A stretch of DNA of 64,000 bases from Pseudoxanthomonas jiangsuensis (GCF_010093185.1 NZ_PDWL01000021.1:1-64000), one strand, 5' to 3'. Counted from the first letter of the stretch, positions 34,563 to 44,174 are shown. The notes: a model not told the origin generated them from the letters alone. Made by a program: numbers and translations.

Positions 34563-35080
34563 CGGTCCTTGAGCCGCACGTAGTGGTCGGCCGAGTAGTG
34601 CAGGCCCTCGATGTCCTTGGCGCTGAGCGCACGCGCCGGCCGCGCCGGGTTGCCGACCCACAGTTCCCCGCGTGGCACCCGCTTGCCCGGGCCGACCACC
34701 GCGCCGGCGCCGATGAAGGCCTCGTCCTCGATCACCGCGCCGTCCAGGACGCAGGCGCCCATGCCGATCAGGCAATGATCGCCGATGGTGCAGGCGTGGA
34801 TGATGGTGCCGTGGCCGACGGTCACGCCCTGCCCGACCAGGGTCGGGTAGCCGCCCTTGTTGTACGGGCTCTCGTGGCTGACGTGGACGATGGTGCCGTC
34901 CTGGAGGTTGCTGCGGGCGCCGATGCGGACGAAGTTGACGTCGCCGCGGATCACCGTGCCCGGCCAGACCGAGACGTCATCGCCGAGCTCGACCTCGCCG
35001 ATCACGCTGGCGGCCGGATCGACGTACACGCGTTCGCCCAGCACCGGGCGCTTGTCGAGGAAGGGTCGCAGGTTCTGCAT
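34541..35080 (-). CDS. Gamma-carbonic anhydrase family protein (YrdA-like)
   Basis: Left-handed beta-helix protein, 179 aa, trimeric by family. Hexapeptide repeats run from residue 25 to about 150. The metal-site histidines are in [11 protein letters not shown] and [14 protein letters not shown], with [10 protein letters not shown] supplying the Arg-Asp interface. YrdA/CaiE-type members often lack demonstrated carbonic anhydrase activity, so the enzymatic call is family-level. The ATG at 35080 has TACAAT (35087-35092) 6 nt upstream. Divergent from an aldehyde dehydrogenase gene only 39 bp away. Confidence 0.9.
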   Translation of the reverse strand: MQNLRPFLDKRPVLGERVYVDPAASVIGEVELGDDVSVWPGTVIRGDVNFVRIGARSNLQDGTIVHVSHESPYNKGGYPTLVGQGVTVGHGTIIHACTIGDHCLIGMGACVLDGAVIEDEAFIGAGAVVGPGKRVPRGELWVGNPARPARALSAKDIEGLHYSADHYVRLKDRYLGMGA

Positions 35081-35119
35081 CGGCCGATTGTATCGGCCGC
35101 ACACCGCTATAGTCGGCCC
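35081..35119. promoter_or_regulatory. Compact divergent promoter pair between gamma-CA and ALDH genes
   Basis: Within 39 bp lie TACAAT on the minus strand (35092-35087) and TATAGT on the plus strand (35108-35113), each exactly 6 nt from its start codon. The left part forms the palindrome CGGCCGATTGTATCGGCCG (35081-35099). The two -10 elements are so close that RNA polymerase could hardly occupy both at once. Confidence 0.55.
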
Positions 35120-36553
35120 ATGCCCGAACCCAATGTTCCCCCGGCGACCGCCGACGCTGCTGCGGCCGGCCTGGAGCCCGCGCTCGCCCGCCTGCGCGAC
35201 GCGTGGCAGGTGCAACGCCCGGACCACGCCCAGCGCCGCGACGACCTGCGCCGCCTGCGCGCCGCGCTGAAGGCGCGGCTGCCGCGGATGGCCGACGCGA
35301 TCGCCGCCGATTTCGGCCACCGCTCGCGCCACGAGAGCCTGCTGGCCGACGGCATGACCGTGCTGGCCGCGATCGACCACCTGCTGCGCCACCTGCGCGG
35401 CTGGATGCGGCCGCGCCGGGTCGGCGCCGGCTGGCGGCTGTGGCCAGCGCGGGCGCAGCTGCGGCAGGTGCCGCTGGGCGTGGTCGGGGTGATCTCGCCG
35501 TGGAACTACCCGGTCAACCTGGCGCTGATCCCGCTGGCCACCGCGATCGCCGCCGGCAACCACGTCTTCCTCAAGCCGTCCGAGCACACCCCGCGCACCG
35601 CGGCCTTCCTGCGCGAACTGCTGGCCGAAGTGTTCCCGCCGGATCGGGTGGCGGTGGCCGAAGGCGGCGCGGAGGTCGCCGCCGCGTTCGCCGCGCTGCC
35701 GCTGGACCACCTGGTGTTCACCGGGTCCACCGCGGTCGGGCGCAAGGTGATGGCCGCCGCCGCGCCGAACCTGACCCCGCTGACCCTGGAGCTGGGCGGC
35801 AAGTCGCCGGCGATCGTCTGCGCCGACTATCCGCTGGAGCGCGCCGCCGCGCGCCTGGCCACCGGCAAATGGTTCAACGCCGGCCAGACCTGCATCGCCC
35901 CGGACTACGTGCTGCTGGTCGGGCGCGGGCGTCGCGACGCGCTGGTGGACGCCTTGCGCGCGCAGGTCGCGGCGCGCTACGGCAGCCTCGACGGCGCGGC
36001 GCCGGACTGGACCCGGATCGTCAACGACGCCCAGTTCGCGCGCCTGCAAGGCGGCCTGGACGAGGCCCGCGCGCGCGGCTGCGAGGTGCTGCCGCTGGCC
36101 GCCGGCCACGACCCGGCGCGGCGGCTGTTCGCGCCGGTGCTGGTGCTCGATCCGCCGGACGACATCGCGCTGATGCGCGAGGAGATCTTCGGCCCGGTGC
36201 TGCCGCTGGTGTGCGTGGATACGCTCGACCAGGCGATCGCCTTCGTCGCCGCGCGCGAGCGGCCGCTGGCGCTGTATCCCTTCAGCCTCGACCGCGCCGC
36301 GGTCGAGGCGATCCTGGCCGGTACCGTGGCCGGCGGGGTCACCGTCAACGACACCCTGCTGCACTTCGCCGCCGAGAATCTGCCGTTCGGCGGGGTCGGC
36401 GCCAGCGGCATGGGCGCCTACCACGGCCGCGCCGGCTTCGACGCGATGTCCAAGGCCCTGCCAGTGCTGTGGCAGCCGCGGCGCAGCGCCACCGACCTGT
36501 TGCGCCCGCCCTATGCGCGGATCGGGAAGCTGATCGGCTGGCTGCTGCGCTGA
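35120..36553 (+). CDS. Coniferyl-aldehyde-dehydrogenase-like ALDH
   Basis: NAD(P)+-dependent aldehyde dehydrogenase, 477 aa, cytoplasmic. The nucleotide-binding VISPWNYPVNLAL is near residue 125, catalytic Glu in LELGGKSPAIV, catalytic Cys in GQTCIAPDYVL, and EEIFGPVLPL late. The YxxPF-to-LPFGGVGASGMGAYHG C-terminal block and short C-terminal membrane-like tail match the class 3/coniferyl aldehyde dehydrogenase (CalB) group. The physiological substrate is probably aromatic or long-chain aldehydes, inferred. The start at 35120 is supported by TATAGT 6 nt upstream. Confidence 0.9.
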   Translation: MPEPNVPPATADAAAAGLEPALARLRDAWQVQRPDHAQRRDDLRRLRAALKARLPRMADAIAADFGHRSRHESLLADGMTVLAAIDHLLRHLRGWMRPRRVGAGWRLWPARAQLRQVPLGVVGVISPWNYPVNLALIPLATAIAAGNHVFLKPSEHTPRTAAFLRELLAEVFPPDRVAVAEGGAEVAAAFAALPLDHLVFTGSTAVGRKVMAAAAPNLTPLTLELGGKSPAIVCADYPLERAAARLATGKWFNAGQTCIAPDYVLLVGRGRRDALVDALRAQVAARYGSLDGAAPDWTRIVNDAQFARLQGGLDEARARGCEVLPLAAGHDPARRLFAPVLVLDPPDDIALMREEIFGPVLPLVCVDTLDQAIAFVAARERPLALYPFSLDRAAVEAILAGTVAGGVTVNDTLLHFAAENLPFGGVGASGMGAYHGRAGFDAMSKALPVLWQPRRSATDLLRPPYARIGKLIGWLLR

Positions 36554-36593
36554 GCGTCCTGCGCGGGCGCGAAGGCGGGTCTCCGCCGCGCGC

Positions 36594-38603
36594 TCAGCCC
36601 GGGCCGCCGCGCAGCCACTCGCGGGCGAAATCGTCGGCCGGCATCGGCTTGCCGTACAGAAAGCCCTGGCCCTGGTCGCAGCCCAGCGCGCGCAGGCAGG
36701 CGGCCTGCGCGGCGGTCTCGATGCCCTCGGCCACCACCACCAGTTCCATCGCCTTGGCCATGCCCACCACCGCGCGGACGATCGCCTGGTAGCCCGGGCG
36801 CTCGAGCACGCCCTGGACGAAGCTCAGGTCGATCTTGAGCTTCTCCAGGCGGAATCGGTTGAGCTGGGACAAGGAGGAATAGCCGGTGCCGAAGTCGTCC
36901 AGGGTCAGGGCGAAGCCGGCGTCGGCCAGGCGGTCGGCCATGGCGCAGGCCAGCTGCGGATCGCCGGCCATCGCCGTCTCGGTCAGCTCCAGCTCGATGT
37001 CCGCCGGGGTCGCTCCGGCCTGGCGCACCACCGCCTCGGCGCGCTCGGCGAAACCGCCCTGGGCCAGCTGCCGGGCCGACACGTTCACCGCCATCCGCCA
37101 CGGCAAAGGGCCGCGCCGCGACCAGCGCCGGTAGTCCTGGGCGGCGCGGCCCAGGGCCCAGTCGCCAAGCGGGCCGATCAGGCCGCGCTCCTCGGCCAGC
37201 GGGATGAACTCGCTCGGGCTGACCCAGCCCAGCTCCAGGTCGTACCAGCGCGCCAGCGCCTCGACCCCGACCAGTCCGCGGGTGCCCAGGTCGACCTTGG
37301 GCTGGTAGTGCAGGGCCAGCTGGCCGCTGCGCACGGCCGCCTCCAGCCTCGTGGCCAGGCGGATGCGGCGCTGCACGGTCGCGCTCATCTGCCGCCGGTA
37401 CATGCCGTAGCCGTGGCCGCCGGCGGACTTGGCCTCGTACATTGCGATCTCGGCGTGGCGGATCAGCTCGGCCGGCTCCTCGCCGTCCTCCGGCGAGACC
37501 GCGACGCCTATGCTGGCGCGCGGGAAGAAGGCGCGCCCGCCCAGTTCCAGCGGCTGGTCCAGCGCCTGCAGCAGGTGCTCGGCCACGGCCACCGCGCCCT
37601 CGATCCCGGTATCCGGCAGGATCGCCATGAACTCGTCGCCGCCCACCCGCGCCAGGGTCGCCTCGCCGCGCAGCAGAGGCCGCAGGGTGGCGGCCACCTG
37701 CACCAGGGCGGCGTCGCCGGCATCGTGGCCGTCGCTGTCGTTGATCTCCTTGAAGCGGTCCAGGTCCAGCATCAGCACCCCGACCTGGGCCGCCCGGGCG
37801 GCGGCCAGCAGGCGCTCCAGCTGCAGCCGGGCCATGTTGCGGTTCGGCAGCCGGGTCAGCGGGTCGTAGTGGATCAGCTGGCGGATGCTCTCCTCGGCCT
37901 GCTTGTGCCGGGTGATGTCCAGGACCGAGCCGATCATGCGCACCGCATGGCCTTCGCCGTCGGTCTCCAGCTGGCCGCGGGCCTCGACCCAGCGCACCTG
38001 GCCGCCGACCAGCACCCGGTGTTCCAGGGCGAAGGCGTCGCCGGCCAGGGCGCGGTTCCAGACCCCGCGCACGTGCTCGATGTCGTCCGGATGGACACAG
38101 CTGAGGAAGCGGGCCACGTCCACGGTCTCGTCCTCGGCGATGCCGTAGATGCGGTAGGCCTCCGGGGTGAGCTGCGAGCGCCAGCTGTGCAGGTCCACGT
38201 GCCAGCTGCCGACCCCGGCGCGCGCCTGCGCGTCCATCAGGATCCGCTCCAGGTGGCGCTCGCGGGTCAGGTCCTGCAGGCTCAGCAGCAACGGCCCGCC
38301 CTCGGCGAGCACGCGCAGGCTCAGCTGCATCGGGAAGCCGACGTGCTGGGCGATCCCGCTGCAGTGCAGGCGGGCCTCGCAGTCGATGTGGCCGCCGGCC
38401 ACGGCGCCGGCCAGCAGTTCGTCCAGGTCCGGGATCTGCAGCAGTTCGGCCAGCGGCCGCCCGGGCCAGCGCTCGCGGGCGGCGGCGAAGCGTTCGGCGC
38501 AGGCGGGGTTGACGTCCAGGACCCGGCCGTCGGCGCGCAGCAGCAGCACCGGCAACGGCAACGCCGCCAGTGCCAGACCCACCTGTGGATCCAGTCCTTC
38601 CAT
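36594..38603 (-). CDS. PAS-PAS-GGDEF-EAL cyclic-di-GMP signalling protein
   Basis: Cytoplasmic, 669 aa. Two PAS-like sensor domains (about residues 10-115 and 120-240, the second with a PAC-type LDITRHKQ end) lead into GGDEF (about 255-410) and EAL (about 425-665). The GGDEF motif is intact (RVGGDEFMA) but no RxxD inhibitory site precedes it. The EAL domain keeps the catalytic set: EALAR, NVSARQ, ELTETA, LDDFGTGYSSL, KIDLSF and AEGIET. It may therefore both make and degrade c-di-GMP; direction cannot be told from sequence. No transmembrane helix. It stands alone. Confidence 0.92.
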   Translation of the reverse strand: MEGLDPQVGLALAALPLPVLLLRADGRVLDVNPACAERFAAARERWPGRPLAELLQIPDLDELLAGAVAGGHIDCEARLHCSGIAQHVGFPMQLSLRVLAEGGPLLLSLQDLTRERHLERILMDAQARAGVGSWHVDLHSWRSQLTPEAYRIYGIAEDETVDVARFLSCVHPDDIEHVRGVWNRALAGDAFALEHRVLVGGQVRWVEARGQLETDGEGHAVRMIGSVLDITRHKQAEESIRQLIHYDPLTRLPNRNMARLQLERLLAAARAAQVGVLMLDLDRFKEINDSDGHDAGDAALVQVAATLRPLLRGEATLARVGGDEFMAILPDTGIEGAVAVAEHLLQALDQPLELGGRAFFPRASIGVAVSPEDGEEPAELIRHAEIAMYEAKSAGGHGYGMYRRQMSATVQRRIRLATRLEAAVRSGQLALHYQPKVDLGTRGLVGVEALARWYDLELGWVSPSEFIPLAEERGLIGPLGDWALGRAAQDYRRWSRRGPLPWRMAVNVSARQLAQGGFAERAEAVVRQAGATPADIELELTETAMAGDPQLACAMADRLADAGFALTLDDFGTGYSSLSQLNRFRLEKLKIDLSFVQGVLERPGYQAIVRAVVGMAKAMELVVVAEGIETAAQAACLRALGCDQGQGFLYGKPMPADDFAREWLRGGPG

Positions 38604-38796
38604 GCTCCGCCTCTGAGCCCCCCCAACATCGTTAGCGGTTCGGACCGGGGGAACTGCAGGCCCCGCGGCCGTGATGCCCCGGCACTGTAGCGCCTGCGGG
38701 CGCCGGGCGGCGCGCCGGATCCCGGGGTCGCCGCCGTCGCCGGCCCGGGGCCGGCCGGACCGATAGAATCAGCGGCCCGCCTCCGTCCGCCCCGCC

Positions 38797-39567
38797 ATGC
38801 GCATCGCCAGCTGGAACGTCAATTCGCTCAACGTCCGCCTGCCCCACCTGGAGCAGTGGCTGTGCGGCTTCGCCCCGGACATCGTCGGCCTGCAGGAAAC
38901 CAAGCTGGAGGACCACAGGTTCCCCGACGCGGCCCTGGCCGAACTCGGCTACCGCAGCGTGTTCTCCGGGCAGAAGACCTACAACGGGGTGGCGATCCTG
39001 GCCCGCGAGGTGCCGCGCGACGTGCTGGTCGGCGTGCCCGGCTTCGAGCACGAGCACCGGCGCGCGATCAGCGCCACCGTCGGCGACCTGCGGATCGTCA
39101 ACCTGTACGTGGTCAACGGCCAGGACGTGGGCACCGAGAAGTACGCGTTCAAGCTGGAATGGCTGGCGGCGGTCCGCGCCTGGCTGGAGGCCGAGGCCCG
39201 CGCCCATCCGAAGCTGGTGGTGATGGGCGACTTCAACATCGCCCCGGACGACCGCGACGTGCACGACCCGGCGGTCTGGAACGAGGGCCACATCCTCACC
39301 TCGGCGGCCGAACGCGCCGCCCTGCGCGGGCTGCTCGAACTGGGCCTGCACGACGGCTATCGCCTGCTGCACCAGGACGGCGGAGTGTTCAGCTGGTGGG
39401 ACTACCGCCAGGCCGGCTTCCGCCGCGACCTGGGCCTGCGGATCGACCTGACCCTGGTGTCCGAGGCCCTGCGCCCGCAGGTGGCCGCCGCCGGGATCGA
39501 CCGCGAACCGCGCACCTGGGAACGGCCCAGCGACCATGCGCCGGCCTGGATCGAGCTGGCCGGCTGA
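38797..39567 (+). CDS. xthA: Exodeoxyribonuclease III
   Basis: AP endonuclease/3'-5' exonuclease for base excision repair, 256 aa. It starts MRIASWNVNSLNVRLPHL, with metal-binding Glu in LQETKLED, catalytic Asp/Asn in GDFNIAPDDRDVHDP and the His of SDHAPAWIEL. Length is standard. A TAGAAT (38763-38768) lies upstream, but about 28 nt before the ATG, so it gives a short leader rather than a leaderless transcript. Confidence 0.95.
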   Translation: MRIASWNVNSLNVRLPHLEQWLCGFAPDIVGLQETKLEDHRFPDAALAELGYRSVFSGQKTYNGVAILAREVPRDVLVGVPGFEHEHRRAISATVGDLRIVNLYVVNGQDVGTEKYAFKLEWLAAVRAWLEAEARAHPKLVVMGDFNIAPDDRDVHDPAVWNEGHILTSAAERAALRGLLELGLHDGYRLLHQDGGVFSWWDYRQAGFRRDLGLRIDLTLVSEALRPQVAAAGIDREPRTWERPSDHAPAWIELAG

Positions 39568-39613
39568 CCGTCGCCGCCGGCACTTCCTGCGGGCGGGCGC
39601 CGGCAAAGACGAA

Positions 39614-39633
39614 GGCCCGGCATCGGCCGGGCC
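39614..39633. terminator. Hairpin terminator between xthA and glsB-like gene
   Basis: GGCCCGGC (39614-39621) and GCCGGGCC (39626-39633) form an 8-bp GC-rich stem with a 4-nt loop between convergent genes. The downstream T content is poor (CTCGCTT), so it may act as a bidirectional but inefficient or Rho-assisted terminator. Confidence 0.5.
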
Positions 39634-39660
39634 CTCGCTTCCCCATCGTGCGGCGTCGGC

Positions 39661-39912
39661 TCAGCGCACCCGGCCGCGGGTGAACAGGTTGACGATCGCC
39701 AGCAGGATCACCGCGCCGATGATCGAGAACAGGAAGGTGCGGATCGTGATCGCCTCGTTGATGCCGCCGCCGAACAGCCAGCCGGCCAGGACCGCACCGA
39801 CGATGCCGACCACGATGTTGAGCAGGATGCCCTGCTGCGCGTCGCGGCGCATGATCAGGCTGGCCAGCCAGCCGACGATGCCGCCCACGATCAACCAGAT
39901 GATGATGCCCAT
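39661..39912 (-). CDS. GlsB/YeaQ/YmgE family stress-associated membrane protein
   Basis: An 83-aa three-helix inner-membrane protein: GIIIWLIVGGIVGWLASLIM at the N-terminus, then GILLNIVVGIVGAVLAGWLFG and a third hydrophobic segment ending NLFTRGRVR. This is the transglycosylase-associated/GlsB family; the function is poorly defined, with members induced by stress. The ATG at 39912 is the only good start. Divergent from the phosphopantetheinyl transferase gene, 93 bp away. Confidence 0.88.
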   Translation of the reverse strand: MGIIIWLIVGGIVGWLASLIMRRDAQQGILLNIVVGIVGAVLAGWLFGGGINEAITIRTFLFSIIGAVILLAIVNLFTRGRVR

Positions 39913-40005
39913 GACGTCCGTCTCCTCAGGTCCGTACCGGTCGCCCCGCCATCCGGGGCGTTCGCGGCCATCAGACGCGCGCCGGCGTGAAGCGGCCGTA
40001 TATCC

Positions 40006-40638
40006 ATGAATATCCAGTCCTCGCCCCCCGACCGCTGGCGCTTCGGCCCGGTGCAGGTGCAGGCGCTGCCGCACGTGCCCGGCCTGCGCGGCGAACCGCA
40101 GGTGCGCGGCCTGCTGGCCGACTGGCTGCAGCGCCCGGACGACGACGGCCTGCCGCTGGCGCGCGACGCCCACGGCCGGCCGCGCCTGCTGGCCCCCTTC
40201 GACGACCGCGACGCCGGCTGGAGCCACAGCGGCGACCAGCTGCTGCTGGCCCTGGGCGAAGGCGTCACCCTCGGCGTGGACCTGGAGCGCCAGCGTCCGC
40301 GCCCGCGCGCGCTGGAGCTGGCGCGGCGCTTCTTCGCCCCGGCCGAGGCCGAGCGCCTGGCCGCCCTGGCCCCGGAGCGGCGCGAAACCGCGTTCGTGCG
40401 CCTGTGGTGCGCCAAGGAAGCCGTGCTCAAGGCCCACGGCCGCGGCCTGGCCTTCGGCCTGCACCGGCTGGAGCTGGGCGGCGAAGACGGCGATCCCGAC
40501 GCACCCCTGCGCCTGCTGGCCTGCGACCCCGCGCTGGGCGACCCGCGGACCTGGCAGCTGCGCGAATGGATCCCGCAGCCCGGCTACCAGGCCGCCGTGG
40601 CCTGGCACCCGCGTTCGGCCTGGCCGGCGGATCGCTGA
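40006..40638 (+). CDS. 4'-phosphopantetheinyl transferase (Sfp-like)
   Basis: Transfers phosphopantetheine from CoA to carrier proteins; 210 aa. The Sfp-superfamily motifs are present: [10 protein letters not shown] (GVDxE, Mg2+ ligands) near residue 90 and [16 protein letters not shown] (WxxKEAxxK) near residue 145. The two-domain length is Sfp/HetI-like rather than AcpS-like (about 125 aa), suggesting that it serves polyketide, nonribosomal peptide or similar carrier proteins. No such synthase lies in the window. It precedes rsmG by 46 bp. Confidence 0.88.
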   Translation: MNIQSSPPDRWRFGPVQVQALPHVPGLRGEPQVRGLLADWLQRPDDDGLPLARDAHGRPRLLAPFDDRDAGWSHSGDQLLLALGEGVTLGVDLERQRPRPRALELARRFFAPAEAERLAALAPERRETAFVRLWCAKEAVLKAHGRGLAFGLHRLELGGEDGDPDAPLRLLACDPALGDPRTWQLREWIPQPGYQAAVAWHPRSAWPADR

Positions 40639-40684
40639 CGACCGCTTCCCTGGCCCGGTCGCGCCATCGGCGATACTGGCCGCC

Positions 40685-41323
40685 ATGGACACCCCCTTCC
40701 CCGACTCCCTGCGCCCGCGCCTGGACGCCGGCCTGGACGCGCTCGGCCTGGACGCCGCCCTGGCCGAGCCGCTGCTGGCCTACCTGGCCCTGCTCTCGCG
40801 CTGGAACCGCACCTACAACCTCACCGCCATCCGCGACCCCGAGGAGATGGTCACCCGCCACCTGCTCGACTCGCTGGCCATGCATCCCTACGTCCAGCCC
40901 GGCGCCCTGGCCGACCTGGGCACCGGTCCCGGCCTGCCCGGGATCCCGCTGGCGATCGTCCGCCCGGACCTGCAGGTGACCCTGGTCGAGAGCAACGGCA
41001 AGAAGGCCCGCTTCCTGCGCGAGGCGGTGCGCCAGCTCGGCCTGGGCAACGCCCGGGTGGCCGAATCCCGCGCCGAGGCGGTGGCCGAACCCGGCGCCTA
41101 CGCCCAGATCACCGCCCGCGCCCTGGACACCCTGGCCGGGATCCTGGAGGTCGGCGGCCACCTGCTTTCGCCCTCCGGCCGGCTGCTGGCGATGAAGGGC
41201 ATCGACCCGGTGGATGAGATCGCCGCCCTGCCGCCGGGCTGGACCGCCCTGGCCGTCCATGCCCTGGCCGTGCCCGGACTGGGCGCGCAGCGCCACCTGG
41301 TCGAGGTGGGCCGGGCGGGGTGA
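40685..41323 (+). CDS. rsmG: 16S rRNA (guanine527-N7) methyltransferase
   Basis: Methylates G527 in 16S rRNA; 212 aa. The N-terminal [20 protein letters not shown] is the RsmG signature and [16 protein letters not shown] the SAM-binding loop, with [13 protein letters not shown] next. GATACT ends 7 nt before the ATG, close to the leaderless pattern seen elsewhere. It is followed by parA-parB, a conserved neighbourhood near chromosome partition genes, but mnmG is not adjacent here. Confidence 0.95.
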   Translation: MDTPFPDSLRPRLDAGLDALGLDAALAEPLLAYLALLSRWNRTYNLTAIRDPEEMVTRHLLDSLAMHPYVQPGALADLGTGPGLPGIPLAIVRPDLQVTLVESNGKKARFLREAVRQLGLGNARVAESRAEAVAEPGAYAQITARALDTLAGILEVGGHLLSPSGRLLAMKGIDPVDEIAALPPGWTALAVHALAVPGLGAQRHLVEVGRAG

Positions 41324-41381
41324 AATCCGCATAATGGCCCGTTCCGGACCCCGCACGTCCCCGTCCCACAAGGCATCCCGC

Positions 41382-42194
41382 ATGGCCGCACGCATCATCG
41401 CCATCGCCAACCAGAAAGGCGGCGTCGGCAAGACCACCACGGCCGTCAACCTGGCCGCCGCGCTGGCGCGCGCGCCCAAGCGGGTCCTGCTGGTGGACCT
41501 GGACGCCCAGGGCAACGCGACCATGGGCAGCGGGGTGGACAAGCGCGAGCTGGAGGCCTCGACCTGCGACGTCCTGCTGGGCGAGCGCGACGCGCGCGCC
41601 ACCGTGGTCCGCACCGCCGAGGACTTCGACCTTTTGCCCGGCAACATCGAGCTGACCGCCGCCGAGATCCAGCTGATGGACGCCGAAGGCCGCGAGCAGA
41701 AGCTCAAGGCCGCGCTCGATCCTTTGCGCGACGACTACGACTTCATCATCGTCGACTGCCCGCCGGCCTTGTCGCTGCTGACCCTGAACGCCCTGGCCGC
41801 GGCCGATTCGGTGATCGTGCCGATGCAGTGCGAGTACTACGCGCTGGAAGGCCTCAGCGCCCTGCTGGACACCATCGAGGCGCTGCGCGCCCAGGTCAAT
41901 CCGGTGCTGGAGGTCGAAGGGGTGCTGCGGACCATGTTCGACGTGCGCAACAACCTGGCCAACGCGGTCTCGGCGCAGCTGACCGAGCATTTCGGCGACA
42001 AGGTGTTCCGCACCATCGTGCCGCGCAACGTGCGCCTGGCCGAGGCGCCCAGCTACGGCCAGAGCATCGTCGGCTACGACCGCGCCTCGCGCGGCAGCGT
42101 CGCCTATCTCGGCCTGGCCGGCGAGGTGATCCGCCGCCAGCACGAACGCGAGCGCGGCCCGGCGCGCCACGCCGACCCGGCGGAGGTGGCCTGA
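41382..42194 (+). CDS. parA: Chromosome partitioning ATPase ParA
   Basis: Deviant-Walker ATPase for chromosome segregation, 270 aa. It starts MAARIIAIANQKGGVGKTTT with the signature lysine, followed by VLLVDLDAQGNATMG and FIIVDCPPALSLLTLNAL. The ATG at 41382 gives the usual ParA N-terminus; an upstream in-frame ATG at 41334 adds unrelated residues. CATAAT at 41328-41333 could be its -10. Its stop overlaps the parB ATG (TGATG), indicating coupled translation. Confidence 0.95.
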   Translation: MAARIIAIANQKGGVGKTTTAVNLAAALARAPKRVLLVDLDAQGNATMGSGVDKRELEASTCDVLLGERDARATVVRTAEDFDLLPGNIELTAAEIQLMDAEGREQKLKAALDPLRDDYDFIIVDCPPALSLLTLNALAAADSVIVPMQCEYYALEGLSALLDTIEALRAQVNPVLEVEGVLRTMFDVRNNLANAVSAQLTEHFGDKVFRTIVPRNVRLAEAPSYGQSIVGYDRASRGSVAYLGLAGEVIRRQHERERGPARHADPAEVA

Positions 42195-43114
42195 TGAGCA
42201 CGGCCAAGAAGCGCGGCCTCGGCCGCGGCCTGGAGGCCCTGCTCGGCCCCAAGGGCGCCGCCGCGGCCACCGCCCCGGCCCAGGTCGAGCAGCCGCAGCC
42301 GGGCGACGTCCTGCGCACCTTGCCGGTGGCCCAGCTGCAGCCGGGCAAGTACCAGCCGCGCCGGGACATGGACCCGGCCAAGCTCGACGAACTGTCGGCC
42401 TCGATCCAGGCCCAGGGCGTGATCCAGCCGATTGTCGTGCGCGAGATCGGCAAGGACCGCTACGAGATCGTCGCCGGCGAGCGCCGCTGGCGCGCCTCGC
42501 AGCTGGCCGGGCTGGCCGAGGTGCCGGTGGTCCTGCGCGAGCTGGACGACCGCACGGTCATCGCCATGGCCCTGATCGAGAACATCCAGCGCGAGGACCT
42601 CAACCCGCTGGAAGAGGCCCAGGCGCTGCAAAGGCTGATCGACGAGTTCGCCCTGACCCACGCCGAGGCCGCCGCCGCGGTCGGCCGCTCGCGCGCGGCG
42701 GTGTCCAACCTGCTGCGCCTGCTCGACCTGCCGCCGGCGATCCGCGCCCTGGTCGAAGCCCGGCGGCTGGAGATGGGCCATGCCCGCGCCCTGCTGACCC
42801 TGTCGCCGGAGTTGGCCAGCCGGCTGGCCTCCGAGGCCGCCGAGCACGGCTGGTCGGTGCGCGAGGTCGAGCACCGCGCCCAGCAGTTCGCCGCCGGCAA
42901 GGTGCCGGTGAGCGGCAATGCCGCGCGCAAGGCCAAGGGCGCGCGCGCGCAGCAGCCGGACATCGCCTCGCTGGAGACCGAGCTGTCCGAATCGCTCGGG
43001 GCCAAGGTCGCCATCGCCCACGGCAAGGGCGGCAAGGGCCGGCTGGTGATCCACTACACCGACCTGGACACCCTGGACGGAGTGCTGGAACGGCTGCGCA
43101 GCCGGCAGGGCTGA
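42194..43114 (+). CDS. parB: Chromosome partitioning protein ParB
   Basis: CTP-dependent DNA clamp that binds parS; 306 aa. The N-terminal ParA-interacting stretch KKRGLGRGLEALLG precedes the ParB/Srx-like domain with the arginine patch AGERRWRAS, ENIQREDLNPLEEAQ, the HTH THAEAAAAVGRSRAAVSNLLR and the C-terminal dimerisation domain (KGRLVIHYTDLDTLD). I find no parS-like TGTTTCACGTGAAACA sequence in the window, so its sites lie elsewhere or are diverged. Confidence 0.95.
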   Translation: MSTAKKRGLGRGLEALLGPKGAAAATAPAQVEQPQPGDVLRTLPVAQLQPGKYQPRRDMDPAKLDELSASIQAQGVIQPIVVREIGKDRYEIVAGERRWRASQLAGLAEVPVVLRELDDRTVIAMALIENIQREDLNPLEEAQALQRLIDEFALTHAEAAAAVGRSRAAVSNLLRLLDLPPAIRALVEARRLEMGHARALLTLSPELASRLASEAAEHGWSVREVEHRAQQFAAGKVPVSGNAARKAKGARAQQPDIASLETELSESLGAKVAIAHGKGGKGRLVIHYTDLDTLDGVLERLRSRQG

Positions 43115-43208
43115 TCCTCCCGTTCCGGCTTACGCCGGACCCGCTTCCGCGCAATTCCTTGTTCACCCGGCGCTTGCGACAATGCCGGCACCTGACCCGG
43201 GCTCCCCC

Positions 43209-44174
43209 ATGACCGTGCTCGTCACCGGCGCCGCCGGCTTCATCGGCGCCTACACCTGCCAGGCCCTGGCTGCGCGCGGCGAGCGCGTCGTCGGCCTGGA
43301 CAGCTACAACGACTACTACGACCCGCAGATCAAGCGCGACCGGGTCGCCGCGCTGTGCCCGGGCGTCGACATCCGCCGCCTGGACCTGACCGACCGCGAC
43401 GGCCTGGCCGCGCTGTTCGACGAGGTGCGGCCCGAGTACGTCGTCCACCTCGCCGCCCAGGCGGGGGTGCGCTATTCGCTGCAGAACCCGCACGCCTACG
43501 TCGCCAGCAACCTCGACGGCTTCGTCAACATCCTCGAGCTGTGCCGGCACCGCGGCGTGCGGCACCTGGCCTACGCCTCCAGCAGTTCGGTCTACGGCGA
43601 CTCGGCCACCCCGCCGTTCTCCGAGGACCAGCGGATCGACCGGCCGCGCTCGCTGTACGCGGCGACCAAGGCCGCCAACGAGCTGATGGCCTACACCTAC
43701 GCCCAGCTTTACGGCCTGCGCGCCACCGGCCTGCGCTTCTTCACCGTCTACGGCGCCTGGGGCCGGCCGGACATGGCGCCTTTGCTGTTCTCGCGCGCGG
43801 TCCTGGCCGGGCGCCCGATCGAGGTGTTCAACCAAGGACGGATGCGGCGCGACTTCACCCACGTGTCCGACATCGTCGCCGGCGTGCTCGGTGCGCTGGA
43901 CCACCCTTCGGACGAGGCGGTGCCGCACCGGGTGTTCAACCTCGGCAACCACACCCCGGTGGAGCTGGAGCATTTCATCGGCGTGATCGAGCGGGCCGCC
44001 GGCCGCCCGGCGCAGAAGGTCTACAGGCCGATGCAGCCGGGCGACATGGTCGAGACCATGGCCGACACCGCGCGCGCGAAGGCCGCCTTCGGCTTCGAGC
44101 CGCGCACCGCGATCGAGGACGGCCTGCCGCCGGTGGTGGCCTGGTGCCGCGACTACTTCGGCGACGCCGCCTGA
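43209..44174 (+). CDS. NAD-dependent epimerase (UDP-glucuronate 4-epimerase-like)
   Basis: Extended short-chain dehydrogenase, 321 aa. The Rossmann motif is VTGAAGFIGAYTCQAL at the N-terminus. DSYNDYYDPQIKRDR is characteristic of the UDP-glucuronate epimerase (GAE/LspL) group, and the catalytic residues are in SSSSVYGD and SLYAATKAANE (YxxxK). TDP/UDP-sugar binding residues appear in the GRMRRDFTHVSDIV block. The product would be UDP-galacturonate for envelope glycans, inferred. The ATG at 43209 gives the standard N-terminus. It heads a three-gene run with GT2 and LAB_N genes. Confidence 0.88.
   Translation: MTVLVTGAAGFIGAYTCQALAARGERVVGLDSYNDYYDPQIKRDRVAALCPGVDIRRLDLTDRDGLAALFDEVRPEYVVHLAAQAGVRYSLQNPHAYVASNLDGFVNILELCRHRGVRHLAYASSSSVYGDSATPPFSEDQRIDRPRSLYAATKAANELMAYTYAQLYGLRATGLRFFTVYGAWGRPDMAPLLFSRAVLAGRPIEVFNQGRMRRDFTHVSDIVAGVLGALDHPSDEAVPHRVFNLGNHTPVELEHFIGVIERAAGRPAQKVYRPMQPGDMVETMADTARAKAAFGFEPRTAIEDGLPPVVAWCRDYFGDAA

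Noticed and set aside
42194..43208. parS site near parAB
   Set aside because: No sequence close to the consensus TGTTTCACGTGAAACA was found anywhere in the window by eye.
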